Shown: positions 38,007 to 47,008, counted from the first letter of the stretch. The stretch is 64,000 bases of DNA from Chitinophagales bacterium (GCA_023957215.1 JAMLHH010000014.1:1-64000); one strand, 5' to 3'. The notes: generated by a model from the letters alone, not told the origin. Translations and numbers: made by a program.

Positions 38007-38984
38007 ATGAGTAAGAAAACAATCGCAGTGATGACATCAGGTGGAGATGTTTCGGGACTAAATGCAGCCATTAGAGCCATCGTCCGTACTGCTATTTATT
38101 ACAATCGTACAGTCATAGGAGTAGAAAAAGGGTATGACGGTCTGATAGATGCAGATTTCAGGTCTTTAAATTCGGGCTCGGTCAGTCACATTATCAGTCG
38201 TGGCGGCACTTTATTACAGTCTTCAAGAAGTGAACGATTCAGAGAAAAGAAATACAGAGATATTGCCTATCAAAATCTGAAAGATCACGACATCAAATAT
38301 ATCATACTGATAGGTGGGGATGGTTCTTTAAAAGGCGCAAGCATCATGTCGCAAGAGAGCGATATCAATGTAGTGGGCATTCCGAAAACGATAGATAACG
38401 ATATCAGCGGGACAGATTTTGCCATCGGTTTTGATACCGCTGTCAATGTAGCAATGGAAGCGATTGACAGAATTAGAGATACAGCCATGTCACACAACAG
38501 ATTGTTTTTTATAGAAGTGATGGGTAGAAATGCAGGATATATTGCATTAGAAGCGGGGATAGCTGTCGGAGCGGAAGGTATCATCATACCCGAAACCAAT
38601 CGCGATCTTGAGCTCTTATATAAAACCATTGATCATAAAAAAGATTGGAAAAACAGTTCTTTTATAGTCATCGTTGCAGAGGGAGACGAAACAGGTGGTG
38701 CATATAAATTACAAAAACTCATCCATGAGCGATATCCGGAGCTTTATACCGGTGTGACCATTTTGGGACATATCCAAAGAGGTGGTTCTCCTACATGTGC
38801 TGATAGAACATTGGCTACCCGCTTGGGAGTGGCTGCGGTAGAGAAACTTTTGCAAGGTGAAAAGAATGTGATGATAGGAAAAGTCCACGATGAGATCGTC
38901 TGTACACCTTTGGACAAAATTCACAATAGAAGATTAGATGTTGACAATGAAATGCTTAAGCTTTTAAAGATTTTGTCAAAATAA
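38007..38984 (+). CDS. pfkA: ATP-dependent 6-phosphofructokinase
   Basis: 325 aa; phosphorylates fructose 6-phosphate, the committed step of glycolysis. Motifs are TSGGDVSGLNAAIRAIVR (nucleotide site), GGDGSLKGA (Gly rather than Asp after GGD, indicating ATP rather than pyrophosphate as donor), the catalytic PKTIDNDISGTDFAIGFDTA, EVMGRNAGYIALEAGI and LGHIQRGGSPTCADR. Length fits the bacterial tetrameric enzyme. Monocistronic or first of a short run; divergent from the PTPS-family gene. Confidence 0.96.
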   Translation: MSKKTIAVMTSGGDVSGLNAAIRAIVRTAIYYNRTVIGVEKGYDGLIDADFRSLNSGSVSHIISRGGTLLQSSRSERFREKKYRDIAYQNLKDHDIKYIILIGGDGSLKGASIMSQESDINVVGIPKTIDNDISGTDFAIGFDTAVNVAMEAIDRIRDTAMSHNRLFFIEVMGRNAGYIALEAGIAVGAEGIIIPETNRDLELLYKTIDHKKDWKNSSFIVIVAEGDETGGAYKLQKLIHERYPELYTGVTILGHIQRGGSPTCADRTLATRLGVAAVEKLLQGEKNVMIGKVHDEIVCTPLDKIHNRRLDVDNEMLKLLKILSK

Positions 38985-39054
38985 TTTAGGAAGTGTAATT
39001 TTTCTCACTTCTTTTACGAAAATCATCGTCCATCTTAGCGCATTCAATTTGTAA

Positions 39055-39456
39055 ATGGCTGAAATGTTGGTTGTTGGCACTGATTTTTTACGAAGTATTG
39101 GTTATTTGAGTTATGCTATCGCATCTTACGATAGTAGCTTGAGTAGTACCTATACTAAATTTATAAAAAAAGAGTTGATACGGACATGGCTTTCACTCAG
39201 CGAAAATATGAAGTCAGATGAAGAGGATGCCTATTCACAAATTGGAATGATCTATGACTGGCTGTCCACACAAAAATTTAGCTATAAGTTTGCCCTCAAA
39301 AATTTTGAAGAATTTTATCTGAAAAACATAGAACTCATCACAGGAAATACCCGCAATTTATTACTGGCTTATTCTGAAAATATAGCACACAAACTATATA
39401 CAAATAATGACACGGTAGAAAAGATTTTGAGTGACATCAGAGCTGTCATCAGCTAA
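39055..39456 (+). CDS. Unrecognised 133-aa helical protein
   Basis: I do not recognise this protein. It is predicted mostly alpha-helical, without a signal peptide, membrane segment or metal motif; Tyr, Ser and acidic residues are common (SYAIASYDSSLSSTYTKF, SENMKSDEEDAYSQIGMIYD). It starts at a clear ATG 70 bp after pfkA and ends 91 bp before porX, all on the same strand, so co-transcription with porX is possible. Codon usage resembles neighbours, and the frame is open over its whole length, which supports a real gene. Confidence 0.6.
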   Translation: MAEMLVVGTDFLRSIGYLSYAIASYDSSLSSTYTKFIKKELIRTWLSLSENMKSDEEDAYSQIGMIYDWLSTQKFSYKFALKNFEEFYLKNIELITGNTRNLLLAYSENIAHKLYTNNDTVEKILSDIRAVIS

Positions 39457-39547
39457 TTCACCAGTTCTCAACAGCTAATAACATGAAATAACAATCTACT
39501 TTGAACGTTGATATCAAAAACCTTTATTTTAACTAACAAAAAGAAAT

Positions 39548-41101
39548 ATGGCAGATATCAATATATTATGGGCGGATGATGAAATAGATTTACTAAAACC
39601 TCAAATCATGTTTCTCGAACAACGAGGCTATCATGTGGATTCTGTCACCAACGGCATTGATGCAATAGAGGAATTTAGCAACAAATCTTATGATATCGTC
39701 TTTTTGGATGAAAGCATGCCGGGAATTACCGGTTTAGAGACTTTATCAAAGATAAAATCTATTCAGACCAATATTCCTATCATATTGATTACTAAAAATG
39801 AAGAAGAAAATCTGATGGAAGAAGCCATCGGTTCACAAATCAGCGACTATCTGATAAAACCCGTCAAGCCAAAACAGATTTTATTGTCTATCAAGAAAAT
39901 TCTTGAAAATAAAAGATTGGTTTATGAAAAGACCGGAAGCTCTTATAGGCAAGAGTTTCAGAAAATTTCCATGTTGATTAATCAAACCTTAAATTACAAA
40001 GAATGGGTGGACTTGTACAAACAGTTGGTCTATTGGGAATTAGAATTAGACAAAACCAATAATCAGGAGATGCATGAAATTCTCAATATGCAAAAGGCCG
40101 AAGCCAACAAAGAGTTTTTTAAATTTATCAATAAAAATTATCTGAGTTGGTTAGATGAAAAAAATAAAGACAAGCCCACTCTTTCCCACAAGGTTTTTTC
40201 CGATAAGGTAGCCGAATATTTGGACGATGATATCCCTACTTTTTTCCTATTGATAGACAATTTGAGATACGATCAGTACAAAGTATTGGAATCAGTCTTT
40301 AGCGAGTCTTTTAACAAAGTCAATGACAGCTATTTCTATGCGATTTTACCTACGACTACTCAGTATAGCAGAAATGCTATTTTTTCGGGCATGACACCCT
40401 TGGAAATTTATAAGAAATATCCTGACAAATGGTTTTTTGACGATGAAGAAGAGGGTAAAAACCAATACGAAGACTTCTTTTTAGAGCAACAACTCAAAAG
40501 ATTAAATTTCAACAACCGTTTTTCTTATAAAAAAATCACTACTAATAAAGTCGGAAAGGAATTAGAAGACAGCATTGTAAATCTTATTCATAATAAGCTG
40601 AATATCATCGTATATAATTTTGTAGATATGCTTTCACACAAAAGGACAGAAATGGAAGTTTTAAAAGAATTAGCCAGTGACGAATCTGCCTATCGCTCTT
40701 TGACAGCATCTTGGTTTGACCACTCTCCTTTATACAATGCATTACAAAAACTGACTGATAAAAAAGTCAGAATCATCGTAACCACCGATCACGGAAGCAT
40801 GCGGGTAGGTACACCGGCAAAAGTAGTCGGCGACAAAAACACCACCACCAACCTTAGATACAAAACCGGAAAAAGCCTCAATTACAATTCCAAAGAAGTA
40901 ATGGAAATCCGTAAACCGGCAGAAGCGCAATTGCCACAGAGCAATATCAGCAGTACTTATATTTTTGCAAAAGAAGATTATTATTTGTGCTATCCCAACA
41001 ACTATAACTATTATGCAAGCTATTACAAAGACACCTTTCAGCATGGAGGAATCTCCCTTGAAGAAGTCATAGTTCCTTTTATAGTTTTTGAAAGTAAATA
41101 G
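39548..41101 (+). CDS. porX: T9SS response regulator with PglZ domain (PorX)
   Basis: 517 aa. Residues about 4-120 are a receiver domain (NILWADDEIDLL, phospho-acceptor Asp in DIVFLDESMPG, Lys in DYLIKPVKP). After a helical linker, about 215-515 form an alkaline-phosphatase-like PglZ domain with metal-ligand-like motifs FLLIDNLRYDQ, VTTDHGSMRVG and FQHGGISLEEV. This architecture is that of PorX, which acts with PorY and the sigma factor SigP to control type IX secretion genes and has nucleotide phosphodiesterase activity. Its presence agrees with the T9SS C-terminal signal on the giant protein at 57.6-57.8 kb. The sensor porY is not in the window. Confidence 0.9.
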   Translation: MADINILWADDEIDLLKPQIMFLEQRGYHVDSVTNGIDAIEEFSNKSYDIVFLDESMPGITGLETLSKIKSIQTNIPIILITKNEEENLMEEAIGSQISDYLIKPVKPKQILLSIKKILENKRLVYEKTGSSYRQEFQKISMLINQTLNYKEWVDLYKQLVYWELELDKTNNQEMHEILNMQKAEANKEFFKFINKNYLSWLDEKNKDKPTLSHKVFSDKVAEYLDDDIPTFFLLIDNLRYDQYKVLESVFSESFNKVNDSYFYAILPTTTQYSRNAIFSGMTPLEIYKKYPDKWFFDDEEEGKNQYEDFFLEQQLKRLNFNNRFSYKKITTNKVGKELEDSIVNLIHNKLNIIVYNFVDMLSHKRTEMEVLKELASDESAYRSLTASWFDHSPLYNALQKLTDKKVRIIVTTDHGSMRVGTPAKVVGDKNTTTNLRYKTGKSLNYNSKEVMEIRKPAEAQLPQSNISSTYIFAKEDYYLCYPNNYNYYASYYKDTFQHGGISLEEVIVPFIVFESK

Positions 41102-41182
41102 TTATATCCTTTTTATAGAATGGCTCTTTTTTTGTATAAGAGTTGTTATTGAAATAATTTGTTATACTCTTAAATTAATTTT

Positions 41183-41647
41183 ATGAAAATTGAATATTTT
41201 AAAGATTTGAATCTCGATGAACTTAATTTGCTAAAAAGAATACCGGCATTAACAACTATTTTAGTGGGTGCAGTGGACGATCATCTTGAAGATAGAGAAG
41301 TCTATACCGGTAAAATGTCCACCAAATACAGATCTTTGGAAGGTGAAACACTGACAAGAGAGTATTTTGAATGGGTATCGGCAGATTTCTCAGCACTTTT
41401 TTCCCAAGAATGGGAGAAATATAGAGATGTCTCTGTAGAAAAAAGAACCGCCTTGGTCTCAGAAGAAATATCCAAAGCAAATGATATACTTAGAAAGATA
41501 GATTGTGTCTATGCAAATGCTTTGGTGGAAAGTTGGAGAAAGACTGCAAGAGCAGTCGCACGTTCGACAGGAGGGCTTTTAGGCAGAATACCTGAAACGC
41601 CTGATGAGAAAAAGGTGATGGTCTTGGACATGCTGGAAAAGTTTTAA
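41183..41647 (+). CDS. Unrecognised 154-aa protein
   Basis: Not a family I recognise. The first third (LNLLKRIPALTTILVGAVDD) is mildly hydrophobic; the remainder is charged and helical, with WVSADFSALFSQEWEKYRDV and a basic stretch WRKTARAVARSTGGLLGRIP. No signal peptide, no clear membrane helix. It has a good ATG, is 81 bp after porX and 19 bp before the DUF4112 gene, and runs in the same direction, so it may be in one transcript with them. Confidence 0.6.
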   Translation: MKIEYFKDLNLDELNLLKRIPALTTILVGAVDDHLEDREVYTGKMSTKYRSLEGETLTREYFEWVSADFSALFSQEWEKYRDVSVEKRTALVSEEISKANDILRKIDCVYANALVESWRKTARAVARSTGGLLGRIPETPDEKKVMVLDMLEKF

Positions 41648-41666
41648 TTCAAAAGTTTTATCATTA

Positions 41667-42137
41667 TTGAAATCCAAAAGACCTGTTCCCAAGAGCCTGC
41701 AACAAGTGGCATATTTGTCAAAATTGTTGGATAGTTCCATACGCATACCATTTTCAAACATAAGCATTGGTTTAGAACCTATTTTGGGATTGGTACCTAT
41801 CCTCGGAGATTCCATAGGATTTATTATGAGTTCATATATCATGGTCATCCTGTGGCGCAACAACGGGAGTGGAAAATTATTAGCAAAGATGTCTCTCAAT
41901 ATGATGGTGGATGCACTTTTGGCGGTCATCCCCGTCTTGGGAAACATTTTAGACTTCTTTGTAAAAACCAATGAACGCAATCTCAAATTAGCTTTAGAAT
42001 ATTATGAAGAAGATAAGCACCAAGGGAGTGCATGGGCGGTCATAGTTCCGGTCGTCATGTTGCTGTTGTTGATGATGGGCTTGATGTTGGTGGGTGTATA
42101 TTATACCTTTGGCTATTTATACCACCTTATTTTTTGA
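41667..42137 (+). CDS. DUF4112 membrane protein
   Basis: 156 aa. The start LLDSSIRIPFSNISIGLEPI followed by LGLVPILGDSIG is the DUF4112 signature. Three membrane segments are likely (about 38-65, 85-110 and 124-150). The first available start is a TTG at 41667; there is no ATG upstream in frame, so the start is a little uncertain. Function of the family is not known. It is followed by tRNA-Arg on the same strand. Confidence 0.75.
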   Translation: MKSKRPVPKSLQQVAYLSKLLDSSIRIPFSNISIGLEPILGLVPILGDSIGFIMSSYIMVILWRNNGSGKLLAKMSLNMMVDALLAVIPVLGNILDFFVKTNERNLKLALEYYEEDKHQGSAWAVIVPVVMLLLLMMGLMLVGVYYTFGYLYHLIF

Positions 42138-42190
42138 TACCGGTCTGACTATTTTTATTTGTAATAAAATAACATCTTTTTAAAACATAA

Positions 42191-42222
42191 TTTAGACAAT
42201 AAAGTAAAAAGATTTATCTTTG
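42191..42222 (+). promoter_or_regulatory. Putative tRNA-Arg promoter
   Basis: TTTA (42191-42194), a 20-nt spacer and TATCTTTG (42215-42222) match the -33/-7 layout with one mismatch. It lies 36 bp before the tRNA, in the 121-bp gap after the DUF4112 gene. Confidence 0.55.
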
Positions 42223-42258
42223 CGCCTCATTATTATTCCATTTGGCATATTGATGTTT

Positions 42259-42332
42259 GGCCCTGTAGCTTAATTGGATAGAGTATCTGACTACGGATCA
42301 GAAGGTTGGGGGTTCGACTCCCTCCAGGGTCA
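42259..42332 (+). tRNA. tRNA-Arg (anticodon ACG)
   Basis: A 74-nt cloverleaf: acceptor stem GGCCCTG (42259-42265) pairs with CAGGGTC (42325-42331) with one G-U, discriminator A at 42332; D arm with TAGCTTAATTGGAT; anticodon stem TCTGA/TCAGA around loop CTACGGA, anticodon ACG (A34 read as inosine, decoding CGN); T arm with GGTTCGACTCC. No CCA is encoded, so it must be added by enzyme. Confidence 0.95.
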
Positions 42333-42393
42333 CTGACAAAGAGAAAGTAATCTCTTAAAGATTAAAAAATATAGTTTGTAAAGATTTTTTAAT

Positions 42394-42401
42394 TATCTTT
42401 G
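42394..42401 (+). promoter_or_regulatory. Possible -7 box for rpmB
   Basis: TATCTTTG matches TAnnTTTG and lies 26 bp before the rpmB ATG. The nearest TTTG (42375-42378) is only 15 nt upstream, less than the normal 19-21, so the -33 box is uncertain. Confidence 0.35.
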
Positions 42402-42427
42402 CAGACCTTAAAAGAAAATGAAGTAAA

Positions 42428-42673
42428 ATGGCAAGATTCTGCGAACTCACCGGCAAAGGCCCTATGACAGGCAACAAGGTGTCTCACTCCAACATCAAGA
42501 CCAAACGTAAATTCAATCCGAATTTGCAAAAGAAGAAACTCTTTGTTCCTGAACTCGACCGTTGGATAGAAGTGAAGTTATCTACTCAAGCACTCCGCAC
42601 TATCAATAAGAAAGGTATCTATCCTTATCTGAAAGAGTTAGAAAAAAAGGGTGAAATAGTTTTAGACCTATAA
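42428..42673 (+). CDS. rpmB: 50S ribosomal protein L28
   Basis: 81 aa: [40 protein letters not shown], and [20 protein letters not shown]. This is the first of three short genes, rpmB-rpmG-DUF4295, ended by a hairpin terminator; the order is conserved in Bacteroidota. Confidence 0.96.
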   Translation: MARFCELTGKGPMTGNKVSHSNIKTKRKFNPNLQKKKLFVPELDRWIEVKLSTQALRTINKKGIYPYLKELEKKGEIVLDL

Positions 42674-42683
42674 AAGAAATAAG

Positions 42684-42869
42684 ATGGCAAAGAAAAAAGG
42701 CAATAGAATCCAAGTGATATTGGAATGTACTGAACACAAAGAGTCAGGCGCACCTGGTACATCAAGATATATCACTACCAAAAACAGAAAAAACACACCT
42801 GAAAGATTGGAATTAAAGAAATTTAATCCTATCTTGAGAAAATATACTATTCACAAAGAAATTAAATAA
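42684..42869 (+). CDS. rpmG: 50S ribosomal protein L33 (zinc-less form)
   Basis: 61 aa: [20 protein letters not shown], ending [29 protein letters not shown] is typical of L33. Only one Cys is present, so the zinc ribbon of C+ L33 is missing. It starts 10 bp after rpmB. Confidence 0.95.
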   Translation: MAKKKGNRIQVILECTEHKESGAPGTSRYITTKNRKNTPERLELKKFNPILRKYTIHKEIK

Positions 42870-42871
42870 TT

Positions 42872-43036
42872 ATGGGAAAGCAGTCAAAAAACTCCAAAAT
42901 TGATAGAGGTAAAGCTGTTGATTCAAAAACAATGGTCAAAATCATTAGAGCCGTAAAATCAGACAAATCAGGTTCATACTCTTTTGTAGAAAAATTTGTA
43001 CACAAAGATTCAGTACAAGAAGAACTTAAAAACTAA
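42872..43036 (+). CDS. DUF4295 small protein
   Basis: 54 codons, beginning MGKQSKNSK two bases after the rpmG stop. The segment TMVKIIRAVKSDKSGSYSF is the DUF4295 hallmark. This little basic protein is conserved after rpmG in Bacteroidota; the constant pairing with ribosomal protein genes hints at a ribosome-related job, but that is only inference. Confidence 0.85.
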   Translation: MGKQSKNSKIDRGKAVDSKTMVKIIRAVKSDKSGSYSFVEKFVHKDSVQEELKN

Positions 43037-43066
43037 GTTTTCTCTTTGTGTTAAATTGCATAATTT

Positions 43067-43096
43067 AGCTTCTCTATGAATAGAGAAGCTTTTTTT
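43067..43096 (+). terminator. Intrinsic terminator after rpmB-rpmG-DUF4295
   Basis: A perfect 11-bp stem (arms 43067-43077 and 43080-43090, AGCTTCTCTAT and its complement) with a 2-nt GA loop nominal, followed by TTTTTT (43091-43096). It separates the ribosomal protein trio from ftsY, which must have its own promoter or rely on readthrough. Confidence 0.9.
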
Positions 43097-43117
43097 GTAT
43101 AAATAATATCAGCATAC

Positions 43118-44095
43118 ATGAGTGTATTTAAAAAATGGTTTGGAGGTAAAAAGACCGAAGAGGAGATAAAAGAAGAAGTCCATCAACTTGAACAGGGTTT
43201 GGAAAAGACCAAACAAGGCTTCTTTTCAAGGATTTCTAAAGCCGTAGCCGGAAAATCCACTGTTGATATTGAATTTTTAGACGAGCTGGAAGAGATTTTA
43301 ATCTCCTCCGATGTCAGTCTGAGTACAACGATTAAAATTATTGACCGGCTTGAAGCGCGAGTAGCAAAAGATAAGTATATCAATACCAAGGATTTGATGA
43401 ATACACTCTATGATGAGATTACTTTGCTCTTACAAGAAAACAATACTTATGACATTGAAGATTACCAAATACCGGGTGACAAGAAACCTTATGTCATCAT
43501 GGTAGTCGGTGTCAATGGAGTAGGTAAAACTACCACCATAGGGAAATTATCCTATCAATTGAAGAAAAAAGGCTATCATGTTCTCTTAGGTGCAGCAGAT
43601 ACTTTTAGAGCGGCAGCAGTTGATCAGTTGGTCATCTGGTCTGAAAGAGTAGGCGTTCCTATTGTCAAAAAAGAAATGGGTAGCGATCCGGCATCGGTGG
43701 CTTATGATACCATCAATTCTGCCGTAGCCAATCAGGCGGATGTGGTCATTATAGATACAGCAGGGAGATTGCACAACAAAGTCGGTCTGATGGATGAACT
43801 GACCAAAATAAAAAGGGTGATGTCAAAAGTAGTTCCTGATGCGCCACACGAAGTGTTATTAGTATTAGATGCCACTACAGGTCAAAATGCATTAGAACAA
43901 GCCAAGCAATTTTCGGCAGCTACGCAAGTGACGGCACTTGCTGTGACCAAATTGGATGGTACGGCAAAAGGTGGTGTTGTGTTAAGCATAGCAGATGAGT
44001 TTAAAATACCTATCAAGTACATCGGATTAGGTGAAAAAATGGAACAGCTACAAGTGTTTAACAGAAAAGCATTTGTAGAGACTTTGTTTAATTGA
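43118..44095 (+). CDS. ftsY: Signal recognition particle receptor FtsY
   Basis: 325 aa. SRP GTPase that docks ribosome-SRP complexes at the inner membrane. A short charged A-region (KKTEEEIKEEVHQLEQGLEK), the four-helix N domain (about 30-115), then the G domain with G1 GVNGVGKTTTIGKL, ADTFRAAAVDQL, G3 DTAGRLHNK and G4 TKLDGTAKGG. It converges on the LytTR response regulator gene with 22 bp between. Confidence 0.97.
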   Translation: MSVFKKWFGGKKTEEEIKEEVHQLEQGLEKTKQGFFSRISKAVAGKSTVDIEFLDELEEILISSDVSLSTTIKIIDRLEARVAKDKYINTKDLMNTLYDEITLLLQENNTYDIEDYQIPGDKKPYVIMVVGVNGVGKTTTIGKLSYQLKKKGYHVLLGAADTFRAAAVDQLVIWSERVGVPIVKKEMGSDPASVAYDTINSAVANQADVVIIDTAGRLHNKVGLMDELTKIKRVMSKVVPDAPHEVLLVLDATTGQNALEQAKQFSAATQVTALAVTKLDGTAKGGVVLSIADEFKIPIKYIGLGEKMEQLQVFNRKAFVETLFN

Positions 44096-44117
44096 GTTAT
44101 TACTACAAGGTGTACTT

Positions 44118-44903
44118 TTATAGATGAGGCAACAGGTGTGTCAAATCTTTTCTATAAGAGCTGCTCAATTCAAATTGTTGATTTTCTATCCAAACATGCT
44201 CTTTCGATATTTTCGTAATCATATTTGTATTCACAAAACAGCTTCTACTAATCTGTACAAAGTTTTGCGAGTAAATAACCGGCATTAATCTCAATGCATT
44301 GACAAGAGAACCTCTCAATGCGATTTTTTGTGAAGAGTGATGATTGTTTTCACAAACACTCAATACAGCATAATTTTTTGAAGATTCGACACAACATATA
44401 TCCTTCCAATAAATACGTTCGATAGAGCCTTTATTTTTAACAAAAAAAGAATCTTTGAATAATTTCTTTTCAGCTTCGTCGGCAATTTGTTGGTTTGAGA
44501 AATTATGTAAGGCGGTCTGTATTGTCGCAAAGAGGGTAGCAGTAGAAGCAGGTTTGACCAAATAGGCACTGGGTCCGGACTGAGTTGCTTTTGAAACTGT
44601 CACTGCATCACTAAAGGCTGTCAGGAAGATAAAAGGGAATTGGTAGTTTTCTTGAATAAACAGTCCCAACGCAATACCTTCATCTTTCCCATAGAGTTGA
44701 ATATCCAAGATAGCCAAATCAAAGTAGTTTTTCTTTAGAGCCACTTTGGCATCTTCGACGGTCAGGCAAGGTTCGGCTACATCATATCCTAAAGATTCCA
44801 AACTAATTTTTAAACTATCTGCAATAAAAATATCGTCCTCTACGATTAAGATTTTGATATTTTCCAAGCTCATATTTTCCGGATTTTTATACATTTCTAC
44901 CAT
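44118..44903 (-). CDS. LytTR-family response regulator
   Basis: 261 aa. Receiver domain about 16-130 (ILIVEDDIFIADSL, phospho-acceptor Asp in LAILDIQLYGKDEG, Thr in FLTAFSD, Lys in SAYLVKPAS), then a LytTR DNA-binding domain about 155-258 (IYWKDICCVESSKNYAVLSV, LRLMPVIYSQNFVQISRSCF, VNTNMITKI). LytTR proteins bind pairs of direct repeats about two helical turns apart, upstream of the -35 region. It begins 2 bp after the kinase stop, so the two are one operon. The likely targets are the giant genes next door, whose shared upstream element has direct repeats of this spacing. An alternative start is the ATG at 44873. Confidence 0.9.
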   Translation of the reverse strand: MVEMYKNPENMSLENIKILIVEDDIFIADSLKISLESLGYDVAEPCLTVEDAKVALKKNYFDLAILDIQLYGKDEGIALGLFIQENYQFPFIFLTAFSDAVTVSKATQSGPSAYLVKPASTATLFATIQTALHNFSNQQIADEAEKKLFKDSFFVKNKGSIERIYWKDICCVESSKNYAVLSVCENNHHSSQKIALRGSLVNALRLMPVIYSQNFVQISRSCFVNTNMITKISKEHVWIENQQFELSSSYRKDLTHLLPHL

Positions 44904-44905
44904 CT

Positions 44906-46876
44906 TTAGATATTGAGTTGTATATGATAATGAAACGCTTCTCCTTTGTAATTATTTAGTAATTCTCCTTTGATTTGACGACTTAGCAGTGTAATAATTC
45001 TCATACCCACACTACCTAAAACAGGTGAATATATATCTTGTTGCGCCGGCTCATCAGTAGAGACACCATTGTCAAAATATTCTAAAGAAAGTTGATGTTC
45101 ATCTACTAATTTAGCGTTGAAATGTATCACCAAGGGTGTATGATTGGTTTTCGCATGTTTCACACTATTGATCATCCATTCATTTAGCAACATGGCTATG
45201 GGCATTCCCAAAAATACTTCGATTCTGATATTTTCATCTATTCTCGTTATAATTTCCAAGTATCTCTCGTTTGTAAATTGTTGCTCAAAGTGAGAAATAA
45301 AATTTGAAAGGTAATCATTGAGATGGATTTTACCCGGATTTTTATGGTATAACTGTTCGTGTAAAGAAGCTATACTTTCTATCCTTTGCCGGGCGGCACT
45401 CAAATGTTTTTGAGTTTCTTCATTGTTACTACTATGTTCTTGAATATTTAAAAGACTATACACCATAAACAGGTTATTTTTGATTCGATGGTGCATTTCC
45501 TTGTTCAAGAGTTTATTTCGGTCAATTTCTTTATCTAATTCATTGTTTAATTGAGTGAGTTTCAAACTGTTTTTTTGATGTGTTTTACTCTGATAGTACA
45601 ACATGATTCCAATGATACTCAATAAAATCAGTCCTATACTCAAGAGCCAGTTTTCTCTTTTCTGTGCAGTCATTTTTGCCTCTACGACAGCCATTTCTTT
45701 TAGATTAGACATCTTGATAGAGTCTTCTTTGATAGAAAACTCATAGTTCATTTTTAACTGCTCTATTTCATTTTTACTCTCATCGTTAAAAATACTGTCT
45801 CTATATATAGTGGCTTTTTGATAATTAGTCAGGGCAGATTTATAATCACCATTGAGGCTATCTGTGATAGATAAATTTTGATAGATAGCGACTAAAAGAT
45901 TTTTCAGTTTTAAGTCTTGGGCGATTTGTAAAGATACATTCAAATGTTTTTTTGCTTCGGGTATATTGTTTTGTAAGTAATATATCTTCCCGATATTATT
46001 TTCCACCTCCGATATTCCTTTTCGGTCTTTAAATTTCTTTTTTAATTGTAAAGCTTTTTGGTAATCATCCATTGCTTTCTGATAGTTGCCAAGATTTTTA
46101 TATACAATTCCTAAACTATTGTAAAAATATCCCAATCCATAGCTATTGTCCAGACTTTCAAAAATATGAATTGCTTTCTGATGAAACTCTATGGCTTTTT
46201 CATACTTAGCCTGATTGTTATAAATCAGTGCCAGATTGTTATAAGTAATTGCCAAATTTTCTATATCGTTGGTTTTCTCCTGAATATTTATTGCTTTTTG
46301 GTAATAAGATACAGCCTCTTTTAATCGGTTGAGTGCAGCACTGACCATTCCGATATCGCGATAATCTTGTGAAATTTCGATAGAGTCTTTTTGGGCAATA
46401 TTTATTTTCAGTGCTTTTAAAAATGCATCCAATGATTTGGGATAAAGACTAAGTTGAAAATAGACGATTCCTAAATTAGAATAGATCTTACTTTGCTCCT
46501 TTTCTTTGTGTATTTCTTGATAAATTTTCAGGGCATTGAGATTGTATTGGATGGCTTCTTCATATCGGGACTGCATTAAAAAAACATTGGCAATATTACA
46601 AGAAGCCTTCGCTGTTCCAAATTGATAATGAGCCTTTTTTGCTAACGAAAGAGCCTTTTGTCCATATACCAAAGAAGTATCATATTCCTCCTCGTCAAAA
46701 TATCTTCTACTGAGTTGATTCCAAATATTTGCTTTAGCAGAATCGGATTTTATGTTATGAAGAATAGCTTTGAGACTGTCTATTTCACTTTGGAAAGCAG
46801 ACACTCTATCATTTGTAGTCAATAGTAAGATAAATACAAAAATCCGGCAACTATATTTTAAAACGCTTTTACCCAT
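44906..46876 (-). CDS. TPR-containing sensor histidine kinase (HisKA_2 type)
   Basis: 656 aa. Signal peptide about 1-28, then about eight tetratricopeptide repeats (about 45-370; for example YRDIGMVSAALNRLKEAVSY and YNNLALIYNNQAKYEKAIEF) in the periplasm, a membrane helix about 405-425 (WLLSIGLILLSIIGIMLYY), a short coiled coil, and the kinase module: phospho-acceptor His in EMHHRIKNNLFMVYSLL, and ATP-binding motifs NEWMINSVKHA, EYFDNGV and LGSVGMRIITLL. It transcribes away from the giant beta-helix gene, sharing the 201-bp divergent promoter region, and its partner regulator follows by 2 bp. The signal sensed is unknown; periplasmic TPRs suggest a protein or envelope cue. Confidence 0.9.
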   Translation of the reverse strand: MGKSVLKYSCRIFVFILLLTTNDRVSAFQSEIDSLKAILHNIKSDSAKANIWNQLSRRYFDEEEYDTSLVYGQKALSLAKKAHYQFGTAKASCNIANVFLMQSRYEEAIQYNLNALKIYQEIHKEKEQSKIYSNLGIVYFQLSLYPKSLDAFLKALKINIAQKDSIEISQDYRDIGMVSAALNRLKEAVSYYQKAINIQEKTNDIENLAITYNNLALIYNNQAKYEKAIEFHQKAIHIFESLDNSYGLGYFYNSLGIVYKNLGNYQKAMDDYQKALQLKKKFKDRKGISEVENNIGKIYYLQNNIPEAKKHLNVSLQIAQDLKLKNLLVAIYQNLSITDSLNGDYKSALTNYQKATIYRDSIFNDESKNEIEQLKMNYEFSIKEDSIKMSNLKEMAVVEAKMTAQKRENWLLSIGLILLSIIGIMLYYQSKTHQKNSLKLTQLNNELDKEIDRNKLLNKEMHHRIKNNLFMVYSLLNIQEHSSNNEETQKHLSAARQRIESIASLHEQLYHKNPGKIHLNDYLSNFISHFEQQFTNERYLEIITRIDENIRIEVFLGMPIAMLLNEWMINSVKHAKTNHTPLVIHFNAKLVDEHQLSLEYFDNGVSTDEPAQQDIYSPVLGSVGMRIITLLSRQIKGELLNNYKGEAFHYHIQLNI

Positions 46877-46905
46877 CGGGGAGAGTGTTTAATTGGTTTT
46901 TGAAA

Positions 46906-46938
46906 CAAAGGTAAATATTAAAAGTAGTGTATATCAGT
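46906..46938 (-). promoter_or_regulatory. Putative promoter of the kinase-regulator operon
   Basis: Minus-strand TACCTTTG (46906-46913) matches TAnnTTTG. At 21 nt upstream (46935-46938) the sequence is ACTG, a weak -33 box. This box overlaps the left end of the shared element described at 46932-46981, so a regulator bound there could also touch this promoter. Confidence 0.4.
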
Positions 46939-46981
46939 TTTTCGCACTCAAAAAACCCCTACTTCAAACTCATTTTTTTGA
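46932..46981. promoter_or_regulatory. Shared upstream element A (direct repeats, candidate LytTR operator)
   Basis: A 50-bp block found almost unchanged upstream of the second giant gene (57873-57921). It holds two 10-bp direct repeats, TTCGCACTCA (46941-46950) and TTCAAACTCA (46963-46972), 22 bp apart start to start. The second repeat runs into the -33 TTTG of the promoter at 46977. The placement is that of an activator site; assignment to the neighbouring LytTR regulator is inference. Confidence 0.6.
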
Positions 46982-47008
46982 TTGAAGCCTGTATAGTAGA
47001 TATTTTTG
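46977..47008 (+). promoter_or_regulatory. Promoter of first giant beta-helix gene
   Basis: TTTG (46977-46980), 20-nt spacer, TATTTTTG (47001-47008): an exact match to the Bacteroidota -33/-7 consensus. It would give a leader of about 60 nt to the ATG at 47078. Confidence 0.65.

Noticed and set aside
42259-42332. tRNA-Arg as an integration site for a mobile element
   Set aside because: No integrase, no partial repeat of the tRNA 3' end was seen nearby, and conserved housekeeping genes follow at once.
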